Source: Colias croceus | Taxonomy: Eukaryota; Arthropoda; Insecta; Lepidoptera; Pieridae | Assembly (NCBI RefSeq): GCF_905220415.1 | Contig: NC_059544.1 | Span: 11,224,501-11,288,500, forward strand | DNA: 64,000 nt | Direction: 5' to 3' | In this document: positions 11,776 to 23,015 of the stretch, piece by piece | Numbering within the stretch: position 1 is the stretch's first letter | Layout of the letters: every line of letters starts with the position of its first letter | The notes under the pieces: model-generated | Database searches by the model: none | What the model was told of the DNA's origin: nothing | Seen by the model: the letters and a program-made list of their open reading frames with translations, nothing else | Position numbers and translations under genes: made by a program

Positions 11776-13283
11776 ACACACAAACAGACAAACACACAAA
11801 CAACAGTATTACGTGGCATTCATAAACGCTTAGTGATTAAACAACCAATCAAATGACATTATATTGACGCGAAAAAATCGACCAATCACAGCGGAGTACG
11901 CTTTTCGCGCGCTACAAAGTAAGCGCGGTTTTTTTATTAATAAAATAAAGCGCGGCAAATTCTATTGAAACAAAGTATAAATATACATTTGTGATGTTAT
12001 TTAGTATGGACTTCATAGATTTATTTCTCAGAATTGTTTTAGCTGACTTCACAGCTGTACGATGAATGCTTTAATTATAATAATATGTAGACTTGTGTGT
12101 AACTTCAGTCGGGTTTTAAGGAAAATGTGAATTGCATTTATAAGATACGGGGGTCAATAAATTACAGATAAATAACAATAAATGTAAATATTATATTTTA
12201 TTGGATAATGCCAGTATTTTATTTAAATTTACACACGATTTTAATAGATAACAGTCAAAATAATTCTGATTCCGTATTCAAAAAGCGCGCCAAAACTATA
12301 AAAAACGTTTATGAATGTACCATGTAATCATTGTTGTGTAGTAGTTTACAAAATATACTAAACAAATCACTTGACCAAAAATATTCCTTATTTTTTGTAA
12401 TATGTATTATGAATTTATATATTTGTGTATTTTGTAAATTACTATAAGGCTATATAAAATTGTAATGAACCTGAGCATTTGTTTTTAAAACATTTCATGT
12501 AAAATAAATAAAATAATGCTAGCATTATATTATTTATTGGATGATTTTAAAAATCTATAAACATGTTAATGTTATTTTATTTACTTTAAAATTGTAAAGG
12601 ATATCGTCATACTCGAAAACAAATTGTATAATTTAAAAATTGTAACAGTCTGTCTGCTCTAAAGGGCTAAATGAGTAAACCGATTCTGATGTAATTGCAG
12701 AAAAGAGAAGTTGGAGTATTGTCGGTGAAATCTAAATATGTCTAATGTAGACTTGACCTATGCCATTATAAGGTCAATATAGTGTAGTCTTCCTATATTT
12801 ATATTGATGTATGTTATGATTGTTATTAAACTATGTTATTTATGTATTTGTTTTTATTTTGTATGTATGTATTGTCTTACCGGTTTTTGTATTTGTCTTT
12901 TTCTTTCTCGTCAAATTTTAATGGTATTTATTTGTTTGGAAAAAGATTTGGACAAATAATTTCGTTGTAAATTGTTGAGTTCGATGGATCTAATATAAAA
13001 ACTGGGTTCCATTATGATTGTATAGACAAATAATAATTTTGACATTTAAAGTTATCTAGTAAAATTCCTTATATTATAGTATCAACATAGACCGTTTAAA
13101 AAAAACTGTGATTTCATAAAGTTTGCATTTAAACAAAAGATATTTAACTTCGCACCAACTTTCAAAGGAAAGCAGTGGCAGAGGTTTTATAATCTTTACG
13201 AAAAAAAGCAAAGATTTTCAATGAGATTTTTTATCTGTGCAATAATATCTGTCATTTTACAGTGCATGGCACTAGCACTATTA
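11776..13283 (+). other. cactus 3' UTR and downstream sequence
   Basis: No ORF of note. Several AATAAA-type signals follow the stop (around 11940, 12157, 12505 and later, with another near 13765), so the poly(A) site cannot be fixed from sequence alone. The first 200 bases after the stop include short GC-rich patches ('gcgcgctacaaagtaagcgcgg'). Confidence 0.4.
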
Positions 13284-13464
13284 CGGGCCCTCTTCACAAT
13301 GGGCAACGTTGGCCCAACAAATGATGGTCGATGTTTGCCGCCATTACGGCGATTATGAATCTACAATGACGGCCGATCATAGACATTTAGGCCTTCTAAT
13401 CTACCCTGATTGCCTCTACGCCAACGCTCGCTCGCCCAACGCTGGCCATTGTGAAGAGAGCCCA
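13284..13464. mobile_element. Small TIR element (MITE), 181 bp
   Basis: The ends are inverted copies of about 30 bp: GGGCCCTCTTCACAATGG on the left and, reversed, GGGCTCTCTTCACAATGG on the right. The element is flanked by TTA on both sides (13281-13283 and 13465-13467), a three-base duplication of the TWA type used by PIF/Harbinger elements. No coding capacity. Confidence 0.7.
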
Positions 13465-13886
13465 TTATATATAATCTATGTTTAAAAAAAACAGATGTTT
13501 TATATAACAAGGATGAAATAAGAGTAATCAGCCGTTTAAAAAACAATTAGCGGTTATATATTATTTAGGTCATAAAAGTTCATTATTTTTTTAATAAAAT
13601 TTCTAAAAGTATCAATAGTAATTTTTGGAATATAAAGTAGACATAAATCATTTAAGTAACTATTCATATTTTCTTCGTGTATTCAAAAACATAGGTTTCA
13701 CCTTCGATAAAACGTATAATTTTAATTTGTATAAACTATGACAAATGTATGTATGTATAAGATTCAATAAAAATTTTAATATATTTAACGGTATTTTTTA
13801 TTTACCTCTCTTTGAAATTTATTTGTGTTAAGTCCTGGCAAAGGTAGAATCTGTATGCTTACATAGAATATCTAGACATATAGAAA

Positions 13887-14063
13887 ACTAGCTGTTCCCC
13901 GCGGTTTCACCCTCATTGCTCCGTTCCTGTTGGTCTTAGCGTCTTCCTCAATAAATGGGCTATCTAACACCGAAAGAATTTTTTAAATCGGACCAGTAGT
14001 TCCCGAGATTAGCGCGTTCAAAAAAGCAAACAAACTTTTCAGCTTTATAATATTAGTATAGAT
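13887..14063 (-). repeat. Helitron-like non-autonomous element
   Basis: Runs from ACTAGCTGTTCC to TATAATATTAGTATAGAT. The middle 'aatgggctatctaacaccg' is shared with the 531-727 copy. It lacks a short internal block that other copies have. Confidence 0.65.
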
Positions 14064-14938
14064 TAATTATAATAACAATGCAGCTTCATAATTACTTTGA
14101 TTTTATAAGAAAATTCAGATATTTTTCTATAGCATGATTTAGAAAATATTAACACTATCTAATAAAATAGTTACAATAATATGTATTTGGATGGATTTAA
14201 AGATAACTTTATTAATAAAACCGGTACATTAATAATTATATAATTTAGTTGCATCACTGCGGAAGTATGATACGGCCACATCGTAAATTACAGGAACATA
14301 CCAATGACATGGCAAAATGCTTAGATTACAAAATAAAAGGCAAAATGTTTATTAATAGATCAATCGATTTATATTTAGAAAAAAACAGATTCGATTAAAT
14401 ATTTAACTAGGTTTTATCCACTAACTACATATATTTTTCAATTACTTTTATAAAACCGGGCTTTTCGTGGCTTTACTGTGATAAAACGACAATCGAACCC
14501 ATCAGAAGAAAGCGTTCAATGTTAGGGTAAACTTGCATAATTCGTACCTGCGCTTAAATCGTACCTCGTCTATATCTCGGCTTGGGTAATAGTTACCAGC
14601 GCCTCTGGTGGCATAAAATGTCAATAATAGTCGGCCATATTGCCATGTGACAAATAAATACCTGTTACGTTGCTCCCGACTAAAATATTTATCAAGTAAG
14701 TTTTTTCTTACTTTTTGAGTAATTTTTTCGCACACTTCACAAGAACTGTCTTCCAAGTATACCTACCGTTCATAAGTTGTTTAACTGTTTATTTTATATT
14801 TATGCGTATATTTGTGAATATATTTCACATAGTAAAGCCGGCTTGTTCGTTGACAGTTTTTTTTGCGGCAAATTTGAAATTCTTTTGATACTTGTGCCTA
14901 TTTCGTACTCGCAGCAACTTCTTAAAACGTACCTGTAC

Positions 14939-15200
14939 GAACGAACGAAAACACCTCAAAAAGGAAACAAGAAAAAGAAACAAGAACAAGATGAAAATGA
15001 CAGTTGGTATTGCAAAATATGTCAAGAAGACGTTAAAGAAAACATGATTAAATGCGGTAATTGTGAAGTATGGGTACCTACCCATACTTCACAATTACCT
15101 ACATGAGCTATGTGCAGGGACAACTAAAAAAACAAAATGTTATTACTGCGATGACTGTCAGGATTTGGCAAAGACCATCCGCTGTATTAATAAGAATTAA
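14939..15200 (+). pseudogene. Transposase C-terminal PHD-finger remnant, broken by a palindrome
   Basis: The + strand encodes a basic linker, then WYCKICQEDVKENMIKCGNC. The downstream half resumes in another frame as HELCAGTTKKTKCYYCDDC and ends at a TAA near 15198. Together they show the Cys and His pattern of a PHD finger (C-x2-C, C-x2-C, H-x2-C, C-x2-C). Between the halves a 40-base perfect palindrome (15058-15097) duplicates the GTGAAGTATGGGTA stretch in inverse orientation and breaks the frame. Not functional as it stands. Confidence 0.55.
15058..15097. repeat. Perfect 19-bp inverted repeat with a 2-base centre
   Basis: TAATTGTGAAGTATGGGTA, then CC, then its exact reverse complement. 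It sits inside the PHD-finger coding remnant and is responsible for its frame break. Confidence 0.95.
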
Positions 15201-15901
15201 TCTAGGTACATTAAAATTAAGAAAAAGAGGAGAAGATTATTAAGATTGTGATTTTTAAGACTGTAAACCAATGATAGGATCTCAAAGTACGATTTAAGAA
15301 TATACTAGTACGATTTAAGATGAATGGTCTTAAATCGTACTTTTTTTAAGTTTTTGAAAATTGTTTATTTCTCAGAAGTTTATAAGATATATGTTATTTT
15401 TTGTTGAAATACTAATAGAACATTAGTGAAATTATAATTACTTAATATAAATAACTGTGTATCATTGTTCATTTCCAAAATTTTTGAGGTTCTCCTTAAG
15501 TGGTACGAATTAGGCAAGTTTCCCCTATCGCAACCGCACTATGTAGGATGTAGGTGCGTCGCAGGTATGAGGTAAACGATACCGTCGGACATTCGCCTGA
15601 CCGAATATTCGCACGGAAACAATGAAGAAGCTATGAAAGACTGAAATGTTAAAGATCTAGCCACGTTCGGCGGCGAATGGCGAAGCGACTGTCGAAATTT
15701 ACTGGGCGATCCGCTTGCGAGCGATTCACACATAGAGGTACACTCCGGCTACTCGATGCCACGCCAGGCCATGGTACATAATAATATTATAGTCTATTAA
15801 TCTTTTGCAATAGAGAGCAGCGTTTTCTCACCCGTGACCCGTGTTTGCTTACACTCGGTAACATGTTCACCAATACGCTCGATGGTTTCAAATATTTTAA
15901 A

Positions 15902-16122
15902 ACAGCTTTTCGCCCGCGTAGTCAAAGAAAAACCAGAATAATTCCATTGCCGTGGTAATTTCGGGATAAAAACTATCCTATGATAATAATTCAAGTTACT
16001 TACCCTCTATGTGTAAAAATAATTCATGAAAATCGGTTCAGCAGTTTTTGCGTGAAGGAGTAACAAACAAACTAACATGTATGTTAGTTAGTAACTTTTG
16101 CATTTATAATATTTGTAGGATG
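15902..16122 (-). repeat. Helitron-like fragment (third family)
   Basis: Begins 'agcttttcgcccgcg' and ends 'atttataatatttgtaggat'. In between it has 'gaaaatcggttcagcagttt', the same core as the 44855 and 21846 copies. Confidence 0.55.
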
Positions 16123-18077
16123 CATTGTAACAAAATATGGACAGATAAAATTTCATAACGATTAGTGCTCGATGTTCTTTTACCAGTTAACGCCATACCT
16201 ATTATAGTCTACAAACATAATAATATGTGTATTATTTGGTAGGTTTAAAATAAAAACACCAGTAACAATATAAAACGTTTATTTTTCTAAGATAAACAAT
16301 ATTTATTTCGTACTGGAACCCTAGACAAAATTAAGGCCCCATTTTATGACCAATGTTCACTTATATCATAGCCTTTATACATAAAATAAATAACACTGTA
16401 TTCCGCGCCAATAAACAAGCGAATTTTAAGCGGCCATTTTGAATTACTATTCGCTTCTATTGGCCCGGTTTATACTATACTTATGAATATAACACAATAT
16501 AGGTATTAATTAGAAATAAAACATATAAAAATATATTTAAACATCTGTCGACTGAATGTTTTATGATATGATAATAATATATTATATACCATAATTATTA
16601 TAGTGAAATATGGCTACATGCATATTATGTTTTCAAAATTATTTATCGCATATCCATCTAGGAATGTAAAAATTTTTCATTCATGGGAATGATTTAATTA
16701 CTGAATATTATTCTTCTTACTATAGAAATTTTAGATTCTAATGACAAAGCATTGGAAAAATGGAATAACTAAATGCCTAATTAGTGAACTCATGATTACT
16801 TTAAAGTGTTTAATTTCGCTTGCTCAAAATAAATAAATTCATAAATGAATATTGAAAGGACAAACTATTTTTTAAATGTATCATATAAAAAATCAGTATG
16901 AAACTTTTGGCATGTTTTTATTGAGATAATGAGACGGGTAAATTCGTATAAAGCTCAATATTATATACTTAAATTGTCACAACCGTTTAACGTGATAAAA
17001 CTTATATTTTATTCAAAAAGAGGACAATGGAATTGTATAAAGAAGAAATTAAAAAAAATGCAAAATTTGATTACCTCAATATTTCAAAACATAATTATAC
17101 TGATACTTATATGAGGGATATTATTTAATTATGTAAGTATTCAATTCTATTCCTCATTTGCTGTTTTTGTATTAAACATAAACATCGAATACGAGAAAAT
17201 TACTTATAAATATTTTACGTGCGATAGTAGTATATTTAAAAATTTAAATTTGTGCATTTTATACTTGCAAGCATTGACATACAATAAAAAAACTAGATTC
17301 ACAATCACATTCAAAAATCGTCCGAAGCAAAACTCTGCATTCGGGTGCATTAGGCAGAGTTTTAGTCACCTCATTGGTGTTAATTTGAATGAATATTTTA
17401 TATAACTGACATTTTAACGATCTGTTAAAGGGCGATTGTTAGTCTAATCGTTTATAGTATGTCAAGTTTATAGTATACTTGCAAGATGTTAATTGTACCT
17501 GCTGTCATATAAAAAATAAAAACGTAATTTTGTTTCTTTTGCATATAGCATGTAATATTCTAGATATCTAGATATCCTAGCTACCTTTTTTTACAATACT
17601 AATTTATATGTTTTTTTTTTCTTCCTCTTACTAAAACTAAGTACGGTGTCTTTTACATACTTTCCTTTTTCTTAAGATCGGTTTAGTACATTTGCATGAT
17701 CGAGGAACAAACATACAAACCTCTATTTAAACAACATAATGTTTACAATAAAGAGTAAATAACAATTTGTGAAACAATAAAACAAAATGTCTTTTCTTAA
17801 ATGTATAGGCAGTAGAATTACTGGGTGATCATTTTGATTTCAGAAAACTACACTATTGTTTCATTTAAATAGGTACTGTGATGTTTTTATCGTGACGCAA
17901 ATATGCAAATTACCACTCAAACTATTGTTTACTCAACATATTATGTAATATTCTCCATCATACCTTTCATATACTTAAATGTGTTAAATTTTAAATATAT
18001 GAAATACCACCCAGTACCTTTCATCACTTTCATTTTCACCACTCAACAACTGTAACACTAAAAAACTCCGTCATCTA
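16123..18077. other. Intergenic/3' region between cactus and the S1P phosphatase gene
   Basis: AT-rich, without a supported gene. It should include the 3' UTR of the minus-strand phosphatase. A 10-bp inverted repeat (AAAACTCTGC...GCAGAGTTTT) lies near 17328-17365. Nothing else is recognisable. Confidence 0.4.
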
Positions 18078-18495
18078 TCAAATTTCCGTATAATACGTTG
18101 GCCTGTTGATCATCAACAAATCAAACACATTAGGAAACACATATGTCGTGTTAAACCCAATCATGCCATATGTGAAGTACTTATAACAGCATTCAACAAA
18201 TATTTTGTTCTTATTATCGAGACTGTCTTCGGAGTTCCTCAATTCATTTTTATCCTTTCCCAGGAGAGCACAAACAAAGGCGTATGAGAAGGATTTGGCG
18301 AAGGCCCTGGTGGCTAGGACTCCGCAGAACCCCAGGATGGTCCGGAGGAGCATACAGCCAAACATTTCAACGGAGGGCCAGATGATTTCGTAGGGCGGTG
18401 TCTTGTCGCTGGCGGCCATATTGCCAAGTTGGTAATTTGTCCACGATCCGATGAGGATGCCCGCGCATACGCTCACTATCATTGTCGTGTCGCCT
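18078..18495 (-). CDS. Sphingosine-1-phosphate phosphatase, exon 4 (terminal)
   Basis: Acceptor (minus strand) TTCCAG|AGGCGAC; the first base completes the split Arg codon, so the join reads TRGDTTMIVSVCAGILIGSW. The exon encodes the remaining hydrophobic segments of the membrane domain, a Lys/Asp-rich loop (LGKDKNELRNSED), a last hydrophobic stretch (YFTYGMIGFNTTYVFPNVF) and ends NRPTYYTEI with a stop at 18078-18080. Confidence 0.9.
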
Positions 18496-18601
18496 CTGGA
18501 ATTGGAAACGCATATTTGTGGTTTATTTTCTAAGTGAGAATTTTTTATTTTTTTATTTCAAATAATTTCCATAAAAAACTTATGGAATCCATCATATATT
18601 A

Positions 18602-19021
18602 TCTATACATATAATAAATCTGTAGAAGGGTCAATTCTGTACATTGAAAATATTGAAAAAATAACTAGCAGGGGGTGTTACTGGATCGATACCAAACCCA
18701 AATATGTGATAAAAAAATTTTTTGTCTGTCTGTCTGTCTGTATGTGAAGACATCACGTGAAAACTACCGGTTCGATTTCGATGAAACTTGGTATAATTAT
18801 ACCTTATTATCCTGGGCGTAAAAAAGGATACTTTTTATCCTGGAAAAATACGTAGAAAAAAAAATAATTAGCCTTTTTGAGGACAGCAACACATCCTCTT
18901 CCCAGTGGATGCTTATGGGCGGCGCGTTTCGCTTAACATCAGGCGACGCGTCTGCTCGTTTGCTTTCCTATTGCATAAAAAAAAAAAAATCCGCGCGGAC
19001 GGAGTCGCGGGCGGAAGCTAG
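18602..19021 (+). mobile_element. Helitron-like element, 420 bp, intact ends
   Basis: Sequence A^TCTATACATATAATAAATCTG...GGCGGAAGCTAG^T, inserted between A and T as Helitrons are. A CCGCG/CGCGG hairpin lies just before the 3' CTAG. Inside is a run of GTCTGTCT repeats. The same family recurs at 60230-61265 with about 600 extra internal bases. It lies in intron 3 of the phosphatase gene. Confidence 0.7.
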
Positions 19022-19959
19022 TTATAATTATTGGTTTAAAATGTAATAATTTGGAATTCATATGTGTTCTTTGTCCTTAGATTGGTAAGAATTGGTATAA
19101 TTTATTACGCATTGAAATATAGGTAATATTTAAAATCAATTTGTACGTATAAAATGTAGTTTCATTTTTTACTTAAAGTTACTGATTTTTAGCGTCGTGA
19201 ATTAGTGCATATTAGTTAATTGCTTGCTCCGGTTCCGCTCGAGTAGTATCATTTATCGTAATTACGCCAATTAGTATTTGTAGGGACTAAAAATTACTTT
19301 AACACTGTTTATAACCGTCAAGTTTCATTTCGTTTTTTGCAGTTATACATATGAAATTTCATTTGGATCGGTTCGCTGATGGATGTTTTTTTTTCAAACA
19401 GTGACATTTTTTCATACTTTGAGTTTTATACGTCGTAACTTCTAATCGAAATTTCCTATCCGAAAGGGAGATTTATATGGATATGATGGTTAGGAATATT
19501 ACCTTTTTAATGTTTAAAGAATTCTCGGGTTTATAATGCGAGTTCATATAAGAAAAACACAATGAATCCTTCGTTCATAATACGCGCAATTTAAATCTAT
19601 AATACTTTCAAAAGTAGTATTAATTCTTCAAATCTGTAATTTTAGAACCAATGGCCAACATATACATAGTAAAACGGATTTTAAACTCGATTTATTCATC
19701 AAATCATAATATATTATCCTATTATCAATGGCTAACATATAGAAATTGAACCGGATTTTAAACGGGTTTTATACACCATATTATATCCTACTATCAATGT
19801 ATGTTGCAATAAAGAGCAACTATGGAGTTTCTTGTCGGTTCTTCTCCATAGATATTGCTTTCCGAATCGGTGGTAACATAAAAATATGTATTGACGTTTC
19901 AAAAGTGCTTCTCGAAGAAGTCTAATTGAATAAATAAATGTTTGATTTAGCATACATAC

Positions 19960-20132
19960 CTAGTAGGTGTCCACTTATCAGACTGCGGATGGTACACTAT
20001 CACCAGGATGGACACCGCCAGCACCATCAGAGGAGACCAGTATTCCGTGAGCAGTAGACCATCCAGTCGGTCTACTAGCGGCACCAGGACTACTAGCAGT
20101 GATGATGAGAGCAGTAGACCGGCTGCTATGTC
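19960..20132 (-). CDS. Sphingosine-1-phosphate phosphatase, exon 3
   Basis: Acceptor TTCCAG|GACATAG and donor ACTAG|GTATGT on the minus strand. The 173 bases start in phase 0 and leave two bases. It encodes DIAAGLLLSSSLLVVLVPLV followed by EYWSPLMVLAVSILVIVYHP and DKWTPT: two hydrophobic segments and the loop after the third catalytic motif. The Asp that opens the exon directly follows SRIYLGMHSVL of exon 2, as in PAP2 enzymes. Confidence 0.9.
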
Positions 20133-20456
20133 CTGGAATGTAGGCAGAAATCTTAAAATGTGGTGTTTATCAGATATTAAAGAATTTATTTATTTCTTCT
20201 AATTTCTGAGATATTTATTTGTTTTGAAAATCTTTATCACTTCAAAAATTTAAATTGTAGAAAAATTTTTAATCAAGAAATTCTGATTGATAATTAAAAT
20301 TAAGCTCGCTATAATATTATTTATAGAAATTTGCATCTGGAAACTGAATTGTACCATTTCTTTATTGTCCCTTCCTTTCCTTAAAGTAGTTGTTTAATAA
20401 ATATGTACACACTTCTTATTAAAACACAGCACTCTCTAATAAGCAATTCATAATCA

Positions 20457-20612
20457 TCCATACTAATATTATAAATGCTCTCAATCACGCCTAAACTACT
20501 GAACCAATTTGCATGAAATTTGGTATGGAGTTATTTTGATACCCGAGAAAGCACATAGGCTACCTTTTATTGCGAAATATGTACCACGGGCGAAGCCGGG
20601 GCGGACCACTAG
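20457..20612 (+). mobile_element. Helitron-like element, 156 bp
   Basis: A^TCCATACTAATATTATAAA...GGGGCGGACCACTAG^T: both ends are intact and it sits between A and T. The 3' part matches the fragments at 10177 and 31791 in reverse. Located in intron 2 of the phosphatase gene. Confidence 0.65.
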
Positions 20613-21191
20613 TAATCAATAAACAAGATTGAAATACTTATGCATACATAATTAGCATGATTCTTCCATTGTATTGGTTTGAATGAGTCATGTCTATGGG
20701 TGAAATAATACACACAAATACATTACAAGTCATATTAATAATCTTGAATATTGATAAAGTTTAATGAATTCTCTCTAATAATAATTATACTTATAATTAT
20801 CCAGATTGTTTCTTGAACATGGCGGAGAAATTTCATTAAGGCTAGCTTGTGTTATATAATAATTAATATTAAAACACACGTGACAATTACACAACAGTTG
20901 CTTTGTGGTTGTCTTGTAGAAATTGCTTAATAACGATAAGACCTCCTTCTGTACCATAACATCTTATGCTGTACATATTTCTGTTTAAGAATTGAGTATG
21001 TCCTGTCTTTTTGTGTACAATATCTTTTGCTTATAATAATTATGTATTTCTCCACAGCCCACAGGTACCACCAGAAGGATGATACCTGGTCCTTTGGAAG
21101 GCTCTAGAGGGGCATAGGTTTAAAAGAGAGAGCTTTAATTACTTGTGGGACTGTTATTATACTTTCTACAAGTAAAGAACTACAAACTCAC

Positions 21192-21442
21192 CAGAACGCT
21201 ATGCATTCCCAGGTAAATCCTGCTCACACAGATCAACGTGCACCACGAGACAGCGATCACGACGCCCCAGTGCACGGGATACACATATCTATCTATTGTA
21301 TACAGTAGCACTGAGAACGGTATGGACACACCGACCATAGCGTGCGTGGACGGCATGCCGTACTCTATCGCCCATTTTTGTTGTAGCTTCTTTACTGGGT
21401 AACCTGGTCGGGGCCATCGGATTATGTCTTTGAAACCTTGTC
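21192..21442 (-). CDS. Sphingosine-1-phosphate phosphatase, exon 2 (catalytic core)
   Basis: Contains all three PAP2-superfamily phosphatase motifs: KDIIRWPRP (residues 141-149, the KxxxxxxRP motif), PSTHAM (167-172, equivalent of PSGH) and SRIYLGMH (210-217, the SRxxxxxH motif). The Thr in PSTH and the sequence around it are those of S1P phosphatases rather than the wunen/LPP branch. Acceptor TTCCAG|GACAAGG and donor GTTCTG|GTGAGT on the minus strand. The first two bases complete the split Gly137 codon, so the joined sequence reads YIGQGFKDII. 251 bases. Confidence 0.94.
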
Positions 21443-21845
21443 CTGGAATCGAAATTAATGTTAAATAGTGCATTCCAATAGTTGTGAAAATAAAAAGTTT
21501 TGTATACATTTGTGTGTATTATTTTATTTTACACTAGTTGACACAGTTTTTCACATTTTTAATGTTACTTAACTATAAAACCAATTGTTTTGGTTTCAAC
21601 ATTATACATATCTAGAAAAATATCTTTGTATTTCATTTGAATTTTGAATAGTTGTGCTGAATGGCATTGTTAGGTATTTTCAATGTTATTTATAGTCAGT
21701 ATATTATTTGCTTGGTTTGTCAAATACAGTACAAAAAGTATCCACGGAAGGCCTAAGGCCTCAACAATTATTTACAATAAACACATGTTTTTAACAATGA
21801 AAATAATAACTTAAGTTGCTCCAGCTGGATAGAACAATAAATCAT

Positions 21846-22065
21846 CCTATCCTATCCTACTAATATTATAAAAGCGTAAGTTTGTGAGGATGGATGTATG
21901 TGTGTGTGTATGTATGTTACTCTTTCACGCAAATACTACTGAACTAATTACAGTGAAATTTAGCACACATATAGAGGGTAAAGTGGATTAACACATAGGT
22001 TTTATCCTGGAAATCCCACGGGAACTCTGCGGGTTTTTTCTTTGAAAACGCAGGCAAAGCTGACA
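21846..22065 (+). repeat. Helitron-like fragment (third family)
   Basis: Starts 'cctactaatattataaaag', passes a (GT/AT)n stretch and the core 'tactgaactaattacagtg'. It ends in a degraded 'cgcaggcaaagctgac', with the 3' CTAG lost. Located in intron 1 of the phosphatase gene; the rest of 22066-22606 is plain AT-rich intron. Confidence 0.5.
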
Positions 22066-22606
22066 TGAATCACATTTCATTAGAATTTTAATTAAAGACA
22101 TCATCAGCGGTGTGATAAACATTGAAACATCAAACCCTCATTTGAGGATATTAAATTTAAAAATATGTTAAGTAAAAAATACAATAAAAAAAAATTCTGT
22201 AACCAAAACACATTTTATATCTCTTATCTATAGTAGTGTAGTAAATACTATGCAAACATTACTGTACAAGACTTCTGAGAAGATAAGACTCATTTCCACT
22301 TACAATTAATCCTTTATCTGATGATATAAATATTTTATGAATTTGTCACCATTTCTTAACTAGATTATGAATATGAATTGACATTATTCATTTATTAGAA
22401 CTAAATGTATATTGATTACAAATTTTAATTAATTATTAAAATAAAAATGTATTTATTCATGAATTTAAATGAATATAAATCAAAAGTTTATCATAAATTA
22501 TTGTTATACATGAATCAAATTCAATGATCATTAATAGATGTTCTATGTAAGTATTGTAAAATATAAAAGTAATGTTTTTTTATTACAAATTATGTATTAC
22601 ACTCAC

Positions 22607-23015
22607 CTATATACATAACAACAGTCCAAACAAGTACAACTCTTCGCCCCACCGCTCCATCAATGTTCCAAAACCAAAATGGTATAAAAGTTGCGTAAAA
22701 TATTTCATCTCCCAGTGCTGTTCCCAACACAAACAGATAATACCAGAATTTATTGCCTATCATCAGCTCCAGCTCATCAGGATTGCTGTCTCCAGACGTT
22801 TCCGTGTCATATGAAGATTGGGAACTCCCTGATATATCACTGGGTATCCTCTTATGCTGCCTGATGTCAAACTCTTCATCTTTATCAATTCTATCCGAAT
22901 GTACCACGCTCGCCTCGTCTGTTTGGTTGATTCTTTTATACACAATACCAAAAAAGTTCTGTACCTTCACCACAAGCAGCGGGTCCTTTAAATATTCAAT
23001 TATATTGTCCCACAT
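22607..23015 (-). CDS. Sphingosine-1-phosphate phosphatase, exon 1 with start codon
   Basis: This gene removes phosphate from sphingosine-1-phosphate in the ER membrane, returning sphingosine for ceramide synthesis. The first coding exon begins at the ATG at 23015 (MWDNIIEYLKDPLLVVKVQN), then a hydrophilic Ser/Asp-rich N-terminal part, then NKFWYYLFVLGTALGDEIFY and a first membrane segment ending VVMYIG at the donor ATAG|GTGAGT. The four exons total 1,251 bases, 416 residues, close to the 441 of human SGPP1. An acceptor-like TTTCGACAG lies 7 bases upstream of the ATG, so the 5' UTR probably continues in a separate upstream exon. The gene symbol is by homology; I cannot tell SGPP1-like from SGPP2-like. 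Confidence 0.92.

Larger units (their letters stand above)
14525..15525 (+). mobile_element. pogo/mariner-type DNA transposon remnant, 1,001 bp
   Basis: Terminal inverted repeats of about 24 bp, GGGTAAACTTGCATAATTCG on the left and (reversed) GGGGAAACTTGCCTAATTCG on the right, are flanked by TA on both sides (14523-14524, 15526-15527). TTAAATCGTAC motifs recur in both subterminal regions. The inside keeps only the 3' end of a protein: a Lys-rich linker and a PHD-like finger. A DDE domain is absent, so it is an internally deleted, non-autonomous copy. Assignment to pogo-type elements rests on the TA duplication and on a C-terminal PHD finger, which I recall in some insect relatives. Confidence 0.65.
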
